The position numbers were made by a program, and so were the translations under genes. This document shows positions 7,637 to 17,338 of a DNA stretch of 64,000 bases, piece after piece (within the stretch, counting starts at the first letter, position 1; every line of letters begins with the position of its first letter). The notes under the pieces are model-generated. The model saw only the letters and a program-made list of their open reading frames with translations. It did not search any database and was not told the DNA's origin. The stretch is from Arthrobacter horti (GTDB lineage: Bacteria > Actinomycetota > Actinomycetes > Actinomycetales > Micrococcaceae): the NCBI RefSeq assembly GCF_030731045.1, contig NZ_JAVALS010000006.1, forward strand, positions 1-64,000, written 5' to 3'.

Positions 7637-8740
7637 TCAGGCGCTGCGCTCCACGACAGCCTGTGCGAAGTTGGCCAGGGACTCCTTGACCACGCCTTCG
7701 GGAAGGGCGCTGAGGGCCTCCACGGCTTCATCGGCCCAGCGGCGGGCCACGGTCCAGGACTCCTCGGTGACCGGGTGCGCACCGAGCGCCGCCACGGCCG
7801 CGGCCAGAGCGTCGTCGCTGCTCAGATCGCCGTCCACGAGTTCCAGCACGGCGGATGCGGACGCGTCGCCACCACGGGCGGCCTGGCGTAGGAGCAGCAC
7901 GGGCAGGGTCGGGACCCCTTCGCGCAGATCGGTTCCGGGCGTCTTGCCGGATTTGACGCGGGCGCTCGTGACGTCGATGACGTCGTCCGCCAGCTGGAAG
8001 GCCACGCCGAGCTTCTCGCCGTACTCCACCAGGACCTTCTCCACGGTCTCATCCACACCGGCGAAGATGGCGCCGAGCTGGGCGGAGGCGGCCACGAGGG
8101 AGCCGGTCTTGTCCGCCAGGACCTGGATGTAGTGGGTCAGCGGGTCCTCGTCCTCCCGCGGGCCGACCGTCTCGTGCAGCTGGCCGAGGCACAGACGCTC
8201 GAAGGTGCGGGCCTGGATGCCGAGGGCTCGGCCGCCCAGTTCGGAGACCAGGATGGACGCGCGGGCGAAAATCAGGTCGCCGGTCAGCACGGCCACCGAG
8301 TTGCCCCACACCTCATGCGCGGTGGGAGCGCCACGGCGGAACGGCGCGGAGTCCATGACGTCGTCGTGGTACAGCGTCGCCAGGTGGGTCAGTTCCACCA
8401 CGACGGCGGCCTGGAGGACCTCGGGGCGGGTGTAGTCGCCCAGGTGGGAGCACAGGAGGGCCAGCAGCGGCCGGATGCGCTTGCCGCCGGCCTCCACGAG
8501 ATGGCGGGACGTGGCGTCGGCCAGCGGGTCCGAGTTGGCGATGGCCTCGCGCAGCATCTTCTCCACGCGCGCCAGGCTGGTGGTGAGGGCCGGGCCGATC
8601 ACATCGTCCTCGGAAATGGCCGCGAAACCGCGCGGCAGCGTCAGGCCCGTGGCGATGGCCGTGGTGCTCGGCGCGGGCTCGGCCTCCCCCACGGGGCCGT
8701 GTCCGGCGTGCGTCCAGGTGCGGTCTGCAGGTGTGCTCAC
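7637..8740 (-). CDS. Long-chain polyprenyl diphosphate synthase (menaquinone side chain)
   Basis: This trans-prenyltransferase of 367 residues condenses isopentenyl diphosphate onto an allylic primer. The first aspartate-rich motif is DDVMD at residues 126-130 and the second DDVID at about 252-256; the GGKRIRP substrate-binding segment is near residue 85. It sits next to an FAD prenyl reductase gene and menG, so its product is very probably the hepta- to nonaprenyl tail of menaquinone, although chain length cannot be read from sequence. The GTG start has no Shine-Dalgarno; TAGGCT, overlapping the stop of the upstream gene, lies seven bases before it. Confidence 0.9.
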   Translation of the reverse strand: MSTPADRTWTHAGHGPVGEAEPAPSTTAIATGLTLPRGFAAISEDDVIGPALTTSLARVEKMLREAIANSDPLADATSRHLVEAGGKRIRPLLALLCSHLGDYTRPEVLQAAVVVELTHLATLYHDDVMDSAPFRRGAPTAHEVWGNSVAVLTGDLIFARASILVSELGGRALGIQARTFERLCLGQLHETVGPREDEDPLTHYIQVLADKTGSLVAASAQLGAIFAGVDETVEKVLVEYGEKLGVAFQLADDVIDVTSARVKSGKTPGTDLREGVPTLPVLLLRQAARGGDASASAVLELVDGDLSSDDALAAAVAALGAHPVTEESWTVARRWADEAVEALSALPEGVVKESLANFAQAVVERSA

Positions 8741-8750
8741 GGTATCAAGC

Positions 8751-10088
8751 CTAACGAGTTGCGGAGGCGGCGCGTGCCGCGCGGGGTGCGGGGGCGCTTC
8801 CGGTGTTGGACGTGGCGGGGACGAGCTTCTCCAGGACGGCGATCACCGAGTCCTCGAAACGGCCCGAGCGGGGGTCTGTCAGATTGGCCAGGAAGCGCAC
8901 CACGAAGCGCATCAGGACCGGGACCGGCATGCCCGTGCGCAGGGCCAGCTTCATGATCCGCGGGTTGCCGATCAGGCGCGCGAACATCCGGCCCAGCGTG
9001 AAGTGGCTGCCCCACTCGGAGCGCACCTGCTCCGCATAGGCGGCCAGGGCGTCGTCGTACACGCGGCCGACGGCGGTGGGCCCGGCCCAGCGGGCGGCCG
9101 ACCGCGCGTCGAGGATCCGCTCCGCCGCGAAGCGCGCGGACTCCATGGCGTAGGAGATGCCCTCGCCGTTGAACGGGGAGACCATGCCGCCGGCGTCGCC
9201 CAGGAGCAGCATGCCGGGCAGGTGGTGCGGGGTGCGGTTGAAGCCCATGGGCAGGGCGGCGCCGCGGATCTCGCCGACCAGGTTCTCCTCGCGGTAGCCC
9301 CAGCCTTCCGGCATCCCGGCCACCCAGTCACGCATGACCTGTTTGTAGTCCAGCCGTCCGAACTCCTTGGACGAGTTCAGGATGCCCAGGCCCACATTGG
9401 ACGTTCCGTCGCCCACGCCGAAGATCCAGCCGTAACCGGGCAGCGGCTGGCCGTCCTTGCCGGGGAGTTCCAGCCAGCCCTCCATCCAGTCGTCCTCGTG
9501 GCGCGGGCTCTCGTAGTAGCCGCGCACGGCCACGCCCAGCGGGCGGTCGTCGCGCTTGGCGACGCCGAGGGAGACGGCGGTGCGGGTCGAGTTGCCGTCC
9601 GCGGCGAGCACGACGTCGGCGTGGAAGTCGCGCGTTTCGCCCGTCTTCCGGCCGTTCCCGTCCAAGAGGGAGGCGCGCGCGCCGATGACCCGGCCGGCGT
9701 CGTCGCGCAGCGCCTCAGTGACCGAGTGGCGCTCCAGCACCGTGGCTCCGGAGGCCTGCGCGTGACGGGCCAGGGCCTCATCGAAGCCGAGTCGGGTGCG
9801 GATGAGACCGTACTGCGGGAAGTCGCCGACCTCCGGCCAGGGGACCTCCACCTGGCGGCCGCCCGCGATCAGGCGCAGGCCCTTGTTCCGGCGCCAGCCG
9901 TCGGCCTCCTCATGGGGCAGGCCGAGCTTGACGATCTCCCGTACGGCGCGCGGGGTGAGGCCGTCGCCGCAGACCTTCTCCCGGGGGAAGGCGGTCTTCT
10001 CCAGAACGGTGACTTCCGCCCCGGCCTGGGCAAGGTAGTGCGCGGCGGTGGACCCGGCGGGCCCGGCGCCGACGATGAGTACGTTCAC
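8751..10088 (-). CDS. FAD-dependent geranylgeranyl-reductase family oxidoreductase (MenJ-like)
   Basis: The 445-residue protein begins with a Rossmann FAD site (VLIVGAGPAGSTAAHYLA) and has the second FAD motif GDAGGMVSPFNGEGI around residue 300. This is the geranylgeranyl reductase family. In mycobacteria the family member MenJ saturates one isoprene unit of menaquinone. The position between a polyprenyl synthase and menG suggests the same partial saturation of the quinone tail here, though reduction of another prenyl chain is possible. It lies 10 bp upstream of the synthase gene and 9 bp downstream of menG, so the three are probably co-transcribed. Confidence 0.85.
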   Translation of the reverse strand: MNVLIVGAGPAGSTAAHYLAQAGAEVTVLEKTAFPREKVCGDGLTPRAVREIVKLGLPHEEADGWRRNKGLRLIAGGRQVEVPWPEVGDFPQYGLIRTRLGFDEALARHAQASGATVLERHSVTEALRDDAGRVIGARASLLDGNGRKTGETRDFHADVVLAADGNSTRTAVSLGVAKRDDRPLGVAVRGYYESPRHEDDWMEGWLELPGKDGQPLPGYGWIFGVGDGTSNVGLGILNSSKEFGRLDYKQVMRDWVAGMPEGWGYREENLVGEIRGAALPMGFNRTPHHLPGMLLLGDAGGMVSPFNGEGISYAMESARFAAERILDARSAARWAGPTAVGRVYDDALAAYAEQVRSEWGSHFTLGRMFARLIGNPRIMKLALRTGMPVPVLMRFVVRFLANLTDPRSGRFEDSVIAVLEKLVPATSNTGSAPAPRAARAASATR

Positions 10089-10097
10089 CAGTCTCCT

Positions 10098-10829
10098 CTA
10101 GCGGGCGTCCGCGCCGTCGGCGGGTGCGGGCTTCACACCGCGGTGGACGGCCACGATGCCGCCGTTGATGTTCCGGTATTTCACCTCGGACCAGCCGGCA
10201 CCCTGCAGCCAGTGGGCCAGTTCGTTCTGGTCCGGCCAGGCGCGGATGGACTCGGCCAGGTAGGTGTAGGCGTCCGGGTTGGAGGAGGCCTTGGCCGCCA
10301 GGACCGGGAACCAGCGCATGATGTATTCGAGGTACACCTGGCGAAAGAGGCGGTTGGTGGGGCGGGAGAATTCGGCCACCACCACGCGGCCGCCGGGCTT
10401 GGTGACGCGCAGCATCTCCGCCAGGGCCTTCTTGGGGTCGTTGACGTTGCGCAGGCCGTAGGAGATGGTCACGGCGTCGAAGCTGTCATCCGCGAACGGC
10501 AGGTTCATGGCGTCCCCGGCCACGAAGTCGATGTCCGGGCGGCGGCGCTTGCCCACCTTGAGCATGCCGAGCGAGAAGTCGCAGGCGACGACGTCGATTC
10601 CGGCGTCCGCGTACGGCTCGCTGGAGGTGCCGGTGCCGGCCGCGAGGTCCAGGACCCGCTGGCCGGGGACGGCTCCCACGGCATCGAACACGATCCGGCG
10701 CCAGCGCGGCGTCTGCCCCAGCGTCATCAAGTCGTTCATGAGGTCGTAGCGGCTGGCGACGTCGTCGAACATCGTGGCTACTTCATCGGGGCGCTTGTCG
10801 AGCGAGGCTCGGATCGGTTGGCTGCTCAC
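10098..10829 (-). CDS. menG: Demethylmenaquinone methyltransferase, MenG/UbiE
   Basis: The last step of menaquinone synthesis is methylation of demethylmenaquinone with S-adenosylmethionine. The 243-residue protein carries the UbiE signatures: [12 protein letters not shown] near the N-terminus, the SAM-binding [13 protein letters not shown], and the [14 protein letters not shown] segment (UbiE signature 2). It is the first gene of a minus-strand trio with the prenyl reductase and synthase, and diverges from menF. The start is GTG; CACAAT lies six bases ahead, again suggesting a leaderless message. Confidence 0.94.
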   Translation of the reverse strand: MSSQPIRASLDKRPDEVATMFDDVASRYDLMNDLMTLGQTPRWRRIVFDAVGAVPGQRVLDLAAGTGTSSEPYADAGIDVVACDFSLGMLKVGKRRRPDIDFVAGDAMNLPFADDSFDAVTISYGLRNVNDPKKALAEMLRVTKPGGRVVVAEFSRPTNRLFRQVYLEYIMRWFPVLAAKASSNPDAYTYLAESIRAWPDQNELAHWLQGAGWSEVKYRNINGGIVAVHRGVKPAPADGADAR

Positions 10830-10904
10830 GAATCCATTGTGTCAAAGATTGGGTGGGCCTCGTGGACGTAGCGCCAGCGCAGTCGAGAGTAGTCTTGATC
10901 CATC

Positions 10905-12239
10905 ATGAGCAGCACGCTGACAAGCATCACCGTCCCCTTGGGCCAGGACGCCTCCGAGGACGGACTGGCTGCACTCCTGACCCGTTCCGATTCGCCCGAG
11001 GTGGGGCTGAGCTGGATCCGCCGCGGTTCAGGCCTTCTGGGATTCGGTGAGGTCGCGCGCTTCGAGGCCACCGGGCCGGACCGTTTCATGCTGGCCGAGC
11101 AGTGGTGGCGTTCCCTGACCCTGGGCTCCGCCGTGACCGATCCCCTGGCGCTCCCGGGCACGGGCCCCGTAGCGTTCGGCTCCTTCGCCTTCTCCAAGAC
11201 CTCCGCCTTCGCGTCCCGCCTGGTGGTCCCTGAACTCATCATCGGTCTGCGGGACGGACTGCTCTGGGGCACGCTGCTGAGCCTGGGAGAACAGCCCACA
11301 GAGCAGGAGCTGCACGACGCCGTGCAGCTCTTCGCGCCGGCCCTGCTGAGCGGCGCGAGGGCGGCAGCGCCCGAGGCGACGGCGGCCGTCGTCGCCGACG
11401 TGAAGCCCGGCTCCCTCAGCGAGGAGGCGTGGATGCGCGCCGTCGCGCTCGGCGTGGAGAGGATCCGCAGCGGTGAGGTGGAGAAGATCGTGCTGGCGCG
11501 CGACGTCGTTGCCGAACTGCCGGCGCCGGTGAGCGCGCCCGAGGTGCTGCGGCGCCTGGCCTGCCGCTACCGCGAGTGCTGGACGTACCGGGTGGACGAC
11601 TTCGTGGGAGCCACGCCGGAGATGCTGATCCAGGTCATGGGCCGCACCGCGCAAGCGCGCGTACTGGCCGGCACCCTGGACAGGCGCGACGCCGCGGAGA
11701 AGCGCGACGGCGAGGATGAGCTCGCCTTCGCCGAGAGGGTGCTGGCCGGGTCGGCGAAGCAGCGGCACGAACACCAGATCGCGATCGACTCCCTGGTGAC
11801 CGCTCTGGAACCGTTCTCCGACGCCACGGACGCCCACGAGGAGCCGTTCATCCTGGAACTGCCGAACGTGTGGCACCTGGCCTCCGATGTGAAGGCCGAG
11901 CTCCTGGATGCCGAAGGGCATCTCCCGTCCTCCCTGGCGCTCGTGAACGCCCTGCACCCGACGGCGGCCGTGTGCGGCACACCCACGCTCCCCGCCGGCG
12001 TGATCATCCGTGAGCTGGAAGCCCTGGACCGCGGACCGTACGCCGGGCCGGTCGGCTGGCTGGACGCCGCCGGGAACGGCGAGTGGGGCATCGCCCTGCG
12101 CGGCGGTCTCCTGGAGGAGTCCCGGGCGCGCCTCTTCGCCGGCTGCGGTGTGGTGGAAGGCTCGGTCCCCGAGGTCGAGCTGGCCGAGACCTGGGCCAAG
12201 TTCCGCCCGATGCTCGAAGCTCTCAACATCACGGCCTGA
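10905..12239 (+). CDS. menF: Isochorismate synthase, MenF
   Basis: The product converts chorismate to isochorismate, the committed step towards menaquinone. The 444-residue protein has the chorismate-utilising fold at its C-terminus: EKIVLARDVVAE, the ATPEMLIQV segment, LAGTLDRRD, LHPTAAVCGTP and GPYAGPVGWLD. The last contains catalytic-site residues of the family. A siderophore isochorismate synthase would look alike; the menG/prenyl genes next door favour menaquinone. TAGTCT nine bases before the ATG may be the -10 of a leaderless or very short leader transcript. The 75 bp divergent gap holds the promoters for both menF and menG. Confidence 0.9.
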   Translation: MSSTLTSITVPLGQDASEDGLAALLTRSDSPEVGLSWIRRGSGLLGFGEVARFEATGPDRFMLAEQWWRSLTLGSAVTDPLALPGTGPVAFGSFAFSKTSAFASRLVVPELIIGLRDGLLWGTLLSLGEQPTEQELHDAVQLFAPALLSGARAAAPEATAAVVADVKPGSLSEEAWMRAVALGVERIRSGEVEKIVLARDVVAELPAPVSAPEVLRRLACRYRECWTYRVDDFVGATPEMLIQVMGRTAQARVLAGTLDRRDAAEKRDGEDELAFAERVLAGSAKQRHEHQIAIDSLVTALEPFSDATDAHEEPFILELPNVWHLASDVKAELLDAEGHLPSSLALVNALHPTAAVCGTPTLPAGVIIRELEALDRGPYAGPVGWLDAAGNGEWGIALRGGLLEESRARLFAGCGVVEGSVPEVELAETWAKFRPMLEALNITA

Positions 12240-12550
12240 GCCTCCGCCAGGCCCGGGCCCTGTAGCCCGGATTCTCATCGCAACCGTTCTGAAGCGGCCC
12301 CTTCATGTCCGGGATTCCGGACAATAACCCGACTTCCCCCTCCCCTGCCGGACTGATTCTGCGCTTTAGTGATGGGAGTCACACATTCAGGACGGCGAAG
12401 CGTTTACCCAAACGCAACCCGGAAGGCTTGTGAAAGCCGACTCCATGTTGTCCAATGGTGAAAGCAAGTTGACTGTGACGCACCTCTCATGGCGTGACTA
12501 CACTTAAGCGGACTTAATTCCAGGTCCCAGCGCAACAAAGGGTAAAAAAC
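12240..12550 (+). promoter_or_regulatory. Gap with hairpins and the ABC transporter promoter
   Basis: This 311 bp stretch has no convincing gene. CCGGGC/GCCCGG (12253-12270) may be a weak menF terminator, and TGTCCGG-GATT-CCGGACA (12306-12323) is a second small perfect hairpin. A likely promoter for the transporter is GTGACG (12475-12480) with TACACT (12499-12504), 18 bp apart. The leader contains AAAGGG at 12538-12543, which serves as the ribosome site for the ATG at 12551. Confidence 0.5.
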
Positions 12551-13504
12551 ATGATGTTCAACCGCTCCATCCTCGGAAGCACCAAGGTCAAGGCTGCCGC
12601 CGTTCTGGCCATCGGTGCCCTGGCCCTCACCGCCTGCACCAACGCCTCCGACACCACCGCGGGCGGTTCCAACCCGTCATCGGGCGCTTCCGGCGCTGCG
12701 TCGTTCGACCCCACCACCGTCGCCAAGGATGACTCCCTTGCGGCGAAGGTCCCGGCCGCCCTCAAGGCCAAGGGCACCATCACAGTGGGCTCCGACACCA
12801 CCTACGCCCCCGCCGAGTTCCTGGGCGCCGACGGCCAGACTCCGGTGGGCTACGACGTGGACCTCGCCAAGGCCATCGGCGCCAAGCTCGGCCTCAAGGT
12901 GCAGGTGCAGACCTCCGAGTTCACCGGAATCCTTCCGGCGCTGGGCCCCAAGTACGACCTGGGCATCTCCTCCTTCACCATCAACAAGGACCGCCTGGCC
13001 GCCGTGAACCTGGTCAGCTACTTCAACGCCGGCACCTCCTGGGCCGTCCAGCAGGGCAACCCCAAGAACTTCAGCCTGGATGACATCTGCGGCCGCTCCA
13101 TCGGCGTCCAGACGGGCACCACTCAGGAAGACCCGGACCTGAAGGACCGCAGCAAGAAGTGCACCGACGCCGGCAAGAAGCCGATCGACGTCGTCAGCCT
13201 GAAGAGCCAGACGGACATCACCACTCGTCTGGTCAACGGCTCCATCGACGCCATGGCCGCCGACTCCCCCGTCATCTCCTACGCACTGAAGCAGACCAGC
13301 GGCCTGCAGAAGTTCGGCGACACCTACGACTCCGCACCCGAGGGCGTCGCCGTCGCCAAGTCGGACACCGCGCTGGCCGGCCTGATCCAGGACACCCTCA
13401 ACGCCCTGATCAAGGACGGCAGCTACAAGAAGATCCTGGACTCCTGGGGCAACGCCGATGGCGCCATCACCAAGTCCGAGCTGAACCCGACGCCGGCCTC
13501 CTGA
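12551..13504 (+). CDS. Amino-acid ABC transporter substrate-binding lipoprotein (family 3)
   Basis: The 317-residue protein starts with a basic, hydrophobic signal peptide ending in the lipobox LTAC (Cys near residue 29), so it is expected to be anchored outside the membrane. A serine/glycine-rich linker precedes a periplasmic-binding-protein fold of the SBP_bac_3 type, with GTITVGSDTTYAPAEF and GYDVDLAKAIGAKLGL early in the mature part. These bind polar amino acids or derivatives; the exact ligand is not predictable. It is the first gene of a three-gene transporter set, 28 bp before the permease. Confidence 0.92.
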   Translation: MMFNRSILGSTKVKAAAVLAIGALALTACTNASDTTAGGSNPSSGASGAASFDPTTVAKDDSLAAKVPAALKAKGTITVGSDTTYAPAEFLGADGQTPVGYDVDLAKAIGAKLGLKVQVQTSEFTGILPALGPKYDLGISSFTINKDRLAAVNLVSYFNAGTSWAVQQGNPKNFSLDDICGRSIGVQTGTTQEDPDLKDRSKKCTDAGKKPIDVVSLKSQTDITTRLVNGSIDAMAADSPVISYALKQTSGLQKFGDTYDSAPEGVAVAKSDTALAGLIQDTLNALIKDGSYKKILDSWGNADGAITKSELNPTPAS

Positions 13505-13532
13505 CCGGGCGTTCAAGGACCTTAGGCTTCTC

Positions 13533-14459
13533 ATGAATCTCAAAGACGACGCACCGGTGCTGAACCACTCAGTGCCGGTGCGGCACCCCTGGCGCTGGTT
13601 CAGCGCCGCGGTGATCATCCTGGTCGTGCTGGTCTTCGCCAGCACCTTCTTCACCAATCCCAAATACGGCTGGGACATCGTCGGCAAGTACATGCTGGAC
13701 ACCCGTGTGGTCCAGGGTGTCGGCTGGACGCTGTTCCTGACGGTCACGTCGATGGCACTGGCCATCGTGCTCGCCATCATCCTGGCCATCATGCGCCAGT
13801 CGGACAACCCGGTCCTGCGCTGGACCGCCTGGTTCTGGGTGTGGTTCTTCCGTGGCACCCCCGTGTACACCCAGCTGATCTTCTGGGGCCTGGTCACCGT
13901 GCTGTTCCCGCTGATCAGCGTGGGCTTCAACGGCCAGGAACTGATCCACATCGTGGTCACCGACCCCACCAAGGGCCTGGTTCCCGCCATCCTGGGCCTC
14001 GGCCTGAACGAATCCGCCTACCTGGCGGAGATCTTCCGTGCCGGTCTGAAGTCCGTGGACAAGGGCCAGAACGAGGCCGCGCAGGCGCTCGGCATGTCCA
14101 ACGGCAAGATCATGTGGCGCATCATCCTGCCGCAGGCCATGCGGATCATCGTCCCACCCACCGGCAATGAGACCATCGGCATGCTGAAGACCACCTCGCT
14201 GGTGCTCGCCGTGCCGTACACGCTGGATCTGACCTTCGTGACCAACGCGCTGGCCAACCGCCTGTACACCCCGATCCCGTTCCTCATCATCGCGGCCTTC
14301 TGGTACCTCCTGGTCACCAGCATCCTGATGGTGGGCCAGTTCTACATCGAGAAGCACTACGGCAAGGGCGTCGACGGCGGCGCACCCCAGGTGATGAACC
14401 CGGACGCGCTGAAGGCACAGATGGCCGGACTCGGTGCGCCGAAGATGTCCGGGCAGTGA
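13533..14459 (+). CDS. Amino-acid ABC transporter permease
   Basis: The 308-residue membrane protein has about five to six hydrophobic segments, beginning near residue 20 (WFSAAVIILVVLVFA). The ABC-permease EAA loop is visible as NEAAQALGMSNGKIMWRIIL (about residues 186-205). WFWVWFFRGTPVYTQL is typical of the His/Glu/Gln permease family. Only one permease gene is present, so the transporter probably works with a homodimer. It overlaps neither neighbour; the ATPase gene starts 12 bp later. Confidence 0.92.
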   Translation: MNLKDDAPVLNHSVPVRHPWRWFSAAVIILVVLVFASTFFTNPKYGWDIVGKYMLDTRVVQGVGWTLFLTVTSMALAIVLAIILAIMRQSDNPVLRWTAWFWVWFFRGTPVYTQLIFWGLVTVLFPLISVGFNGQELIHIVVTDPTKGLVPAILGLGLNESAYLAEIFRAGLKSVDKGQNEAAQALGMSNGKIMWRIILPQAMRIIVPPTGNETIGMLKTTSLVLAVPYTLDLTFVTNALANRLYTPIPFLIIAAFWYLLVTSILMVGQFYIEKHYGKGVDGGAPQVMNPDALKAQMAGLGAPKMSGQ

Positions 14460-14471
14460 GGGACGAGGACC

Positions 14472-15245
<774 letters not shown>

Positions 15246-15255
15246 ACCGCTCCCC

Positions 15256-15328
15256 CATCGACTGCTCCATAGGACGCCATAATCGGCCCATTCCGGGCCG
15301 AAAACGGCATCGTATGGAGCAGTCGATG
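15256..15328. repeat. Palindromic intergenic element, group A copy 1
   Basis: CATCGACTGCTCCATA (15256-15271) is repeated as its exact reverse complement at 15313-15328. The interior also folds, with TCGGCCC-ATTCC-GGGCCGA at its tip, giving an imperfect hairpin of about 34 bp per arm. The outer 12 bp match the copies at 18116 and 19471; the interior differs. It starts 10 bp after the ABC ATPase stop codon. Confidence 0.8.
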
Positions 15329-15380
15329 TTTAAGTGCCATCATGGTGGGGATCGTGAAACTCGTTCAGGAGGTGAGACCC

Positions 15381-15440
15381 ATGTACGCAGCATCCGTCAT
15401 GGACGCTCCCCTGCAGAGCACGGTCACGCGACTCTCCTAG
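15381..15440 (+). CDS. Possible 19-codon leader ORF upstream of the patatin gene
   Basis: ATG at 15381 is preceded by AGGAGGTGA (15367-15375), the strongest ribosome site in this neighbourhood. It opens MYAASVMDAPLQSTVTRLS and then stops at TAG. The frame also extends up to an ATG at 15342. The stop overlaps a small hairpin, GCGACT-CTCCT-AGTCGC, and the patatin ATG follows 44 bp later. Placement and ribosome site suggest a translated leader or small protein; no family is recognised and chance cannot be ruled out. Confidence 0.4.
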   Translation: MYAASVMDAPLQSTVTRLS

Positions 15441-15484
15441 TCGCCGGGGAGCGCCGAACAGGCATATCGCGAAAGGCGACTCCC

Positions 15485-16405
15485 ATGAACATCACCTCAT
15501 CTGTTTCCCCGACGACGGCGGACGGCCCCGTCACGCGCGCGCTGGTCATCGCGGGCGGCGGCGCAGCGGGCAACGCCTGGGCGCTCGGCGTCATCGCCGG
15601 CCTGGCCGACGCAGGCGTCGACGTCACCGGAGCCGACCTCATCGTCGGCACGTCCTCCGGTTCCACCGTGGCCGCCCAGATCACGGGCGCAACCACCCCG
15701 GCCGCGCTGTACGCGGCCATCACCGCCGAGGCCCCTCCCCTGCGCGGTGCGCCCGGCTCACGCCCCGGCCCCGCCCGGGGCGTCTCCGGCCAGAGCTATC
15801 TGGACTGGTCCCAGGAGATCATCGACACCTCAGCGGACGCCGCCGAGATGCGGCGCCGGATGGGCGCCGCCGCCCTCGAACGGGACACCTCGGACGGTGC
15901 GGACGGCAGGAAGTGGCGCGACGTCGTCGCGGGCCGCCTTCCGCACGCAAGCTGGCCCGAGCAGCGCGTCCTGATCACCGCCGTCGAAGCCCGCACGGGC
16001 GAGCCGGTGGTCTTCAGCCGGGAGAGCGGCGTCGAACTCGTGGACGCCGTGGCCGCGAGCACGTCGGCGATGATCCCGTACCCCATCGGCGAGCACCGCT
16101 ACCTGAACGGTGGTTACCGGCGCAGTGAGAACGCCGATCTGGCAGCCGGGTACGGGCGGGTCCTGGTGCTGGTGCCGTTCGGCGGCCGGACCCGGATGCC
16201 CGCGGGCTGGGGCATGGACCTCGCAGCCCAGGTCCAGGAGTTGCGGGCCGGCGGCAGCCGTGTGGAGACGGTCTTCCCCGACGCGGGCGCCGGCCAGGTC
16301 TTCGACGCGAACGCCCTGGACCCGTCCACGCGCCGTCAGGCCGCGACGGGCGGCTTCGAGCAGGGGCGGTCCTTGGCCGGCGCCGTCGGCGAGCTCTGGG
16401 GCTGA
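15485..16405 (+). CDS. Patatin-like phospholipase family protein
   Basis: The 306-residue protein begins with the glycine-rich oxyanion motif VIAGGGAAGNAWALGVI (about residues 21-37), followed by the nucleophile elbow GTSSGS (Ser57). These mark the bacterial patatin/RssA-type lipid acyl hydrolases. The usual second catalytic residue, Asp in a DGG/DGA motif, appears here as Asn208 in YLNGGYRRSENADLA, so the dyad is altered and activity is uncertain. The frame is open further upstream, but the ATG at 15485 with AAAGG ahead gives a normal start. The gene is convergent with the SRPBCC gene. Confidence 0.85.
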   Translation: MNITSSVSPTTADGPVTRALVIAGGGAAGNAWALGVIAGLADAGVDVTGADLIVGTSSGSTVAAQITGATTPAALYAAITAEAPPLRGAPGSRPGPARGVSGQSYLDWSQEIIDTSADAAEMRRRMGAAALERDTSDGADGRKWRDVVAGRLPHASWPEQRVLITAVEARTGEPVVFSRESGVELVDAVAASTSAMIPYPIGEHRYLNGGYRRSENADLAAGYGRVLVLVPFGGRTRMPAGWGMDLAAQVQELRAGGSRVETVFPDAGAGQVFDANALDPSTRRQAATGGFEQGRSLAGAVGELWG

Positions 16406-16412
16406 GGCCTCT

Positions 16413-16469
16413 GCAGGCTGTCCCTCCGGCGAGTTCCCGGATGGGGACGATCCGGAAGGGACAGCCTGC
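16413..16469. terminator. Long bidirectional hairpin between convergent genes (group F palindrome)
   Basis: GCAGGCTGTCCC-TCCGG (16413-16429) pairs with CCGGA-AGGGACAGCCTGC (16452-16469) with a one-base bulge, and a nested GTTCCC/GGGGAC fills the middle. It begins 8 bp past the patatin stop and ends 4 bp before the stop of the opposing SRPBCC gene, as expected for a shared terminator. No T-run is present. It has the size and build of the other palindromes in this window. Confidence 0.6.
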
Positions 16470-16473
16470 GCGT

Positions 16474-16947
16474 TCAGCGGGCGAGGAGTTCGTCGAGTTT
16501 CTCGTAGCCTTCGACGACCCCGTGCTCCATTCCGGAGGCGATCATCTGTTCCACGGCTTCCTGGGACGTGAACACCGACCGTGAGATGAGGCGGGACCTC
16601 CCATCAGGGAGTGCCTCGAACCGCATCCGGTCCAGGCTCACCTCGTGGGGCGCCCCGAGGTATTCGAAGGTCTGAATGATCAGTTCGTCCGGCACGATCG
16701 TGTGGAAGACGCCACGGAACCCGTACGTCCCGCCCTGGGGGTTCTGCTGCTCGAATCCGTAGCCGCCGCCGGTGCTGAAGTCCCAGCGGGTGATGGAGGT
16801 CTGCAGCGCACGTGGTCCGATCCACTGGGCGAACAGTTCGGGGTCCGCATGCGCCCGGAAGAGCGCATCCGCGGGGGCCTCGAATTCCCGGCTGATCTCC
16901 ACCAGGGAGGTCCCCGGAACGGCATTGATGCTGACTGGATTGCTCAT
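16474..16947 (-). CDS. SRPBCC (AHSA1/START-like) domain protein
   Basis: The 157-residue protein is a single AHSA1/Aha1-type helix-grip domain: VEISREFEAPADALFRAHAD near the start, ELFAQWIGP, a GGxYGFEQ region and a C-terminal helix LDELLAR. Such proteins bind hydrophobic ligands and are often encoded directly after an ArsR-type regulator, exactly as here. The ligand is unknown. The ATG at 16947 overlaps the ArsR stop (ATGA); the longer open frame upstream is a shadow of the regulator gene. Confidence 0.9.
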   Translation of the reverse strand: MSNPVSINAVPGTSLVEISREFEAPADALFRAHADPELFAQWIGPRALQTSITRWDFSTGGGYGFEQQNPQGGTYGFRGVFHTIVPDELIIQTFEYLGAPHEVSLDRMRFEALPDGRSRLISRSVFTSQEAVEQMIASGMEHGVVEGYEKLDELLAR

Positions 16948-17321
16948 GGTTCCTGCTCCTTGCTTCTTTTTCGGTGAGCACCCTCCGGGGGTGCTGATGA
17001 GTGCCCGGCGGTCAGGACGTCGTCCAGCCGGCGGTAACGGGCTTCGGCTTCCAGCCGGTACCGGTCGATCCACGCCGTGAGCCGCTCCAGCGCCGCGGCG
17101 TCCAGATGAACGGGACGCCGCTGCGCATCCCGTGTCCGCCAGACGAGGCCGGCGGATTCCAGCACCGAGATGTGCTTCGAGACGGCCTGCATGGTGATCG
17201 CGAACGGCTCGGCCAGCTCGCCGACGGTCGCCGGTCCCCTGCTCAGCCGCGCGACGATCGCCCGCCGCACCGGATCCGCCAGGGCGGCGAATGCGCCGTC
17301 GAGCGCTTCGTCCTGATCCAT
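16944..17321 (-). CDS. ArsR-family transcriptional regulator
   Basis: The 125-residue protein is a winged helix-turn-helix of the ArsR type: FAALADPVRRAIVARLSRGP, then ELAEPFAITMQAVSKHISVLE as the recognition helix region, then GLVWRTRDAQRRPVHLDA for the wing. No metal-binding Cys cluster (such as CVC) is seen, consistent with the non-metal ArsR/SRPBCC pairing. I choose the ATG at 17321; a TTG two codons upstream is closer to an AAAGGG and is an alternative. A palindromic operator lies immediately upstream, so it probably controls its own two-gene operon. Confidence 0.9.
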   Translation of the reverse strand: MDQDEALDGAFAALADPVRRAIVARLSRGPATVGELAEPFAITMQAVSKHISVLESAGLVWRTRDAQRRPVHLDAAALERLTAWIDRYRLEAEARYRRLDDVLTAGHSSAPPEGAHRKRSKEQEP

Positions 17322-17338
17322 ATTCAACCGATCCCTTT

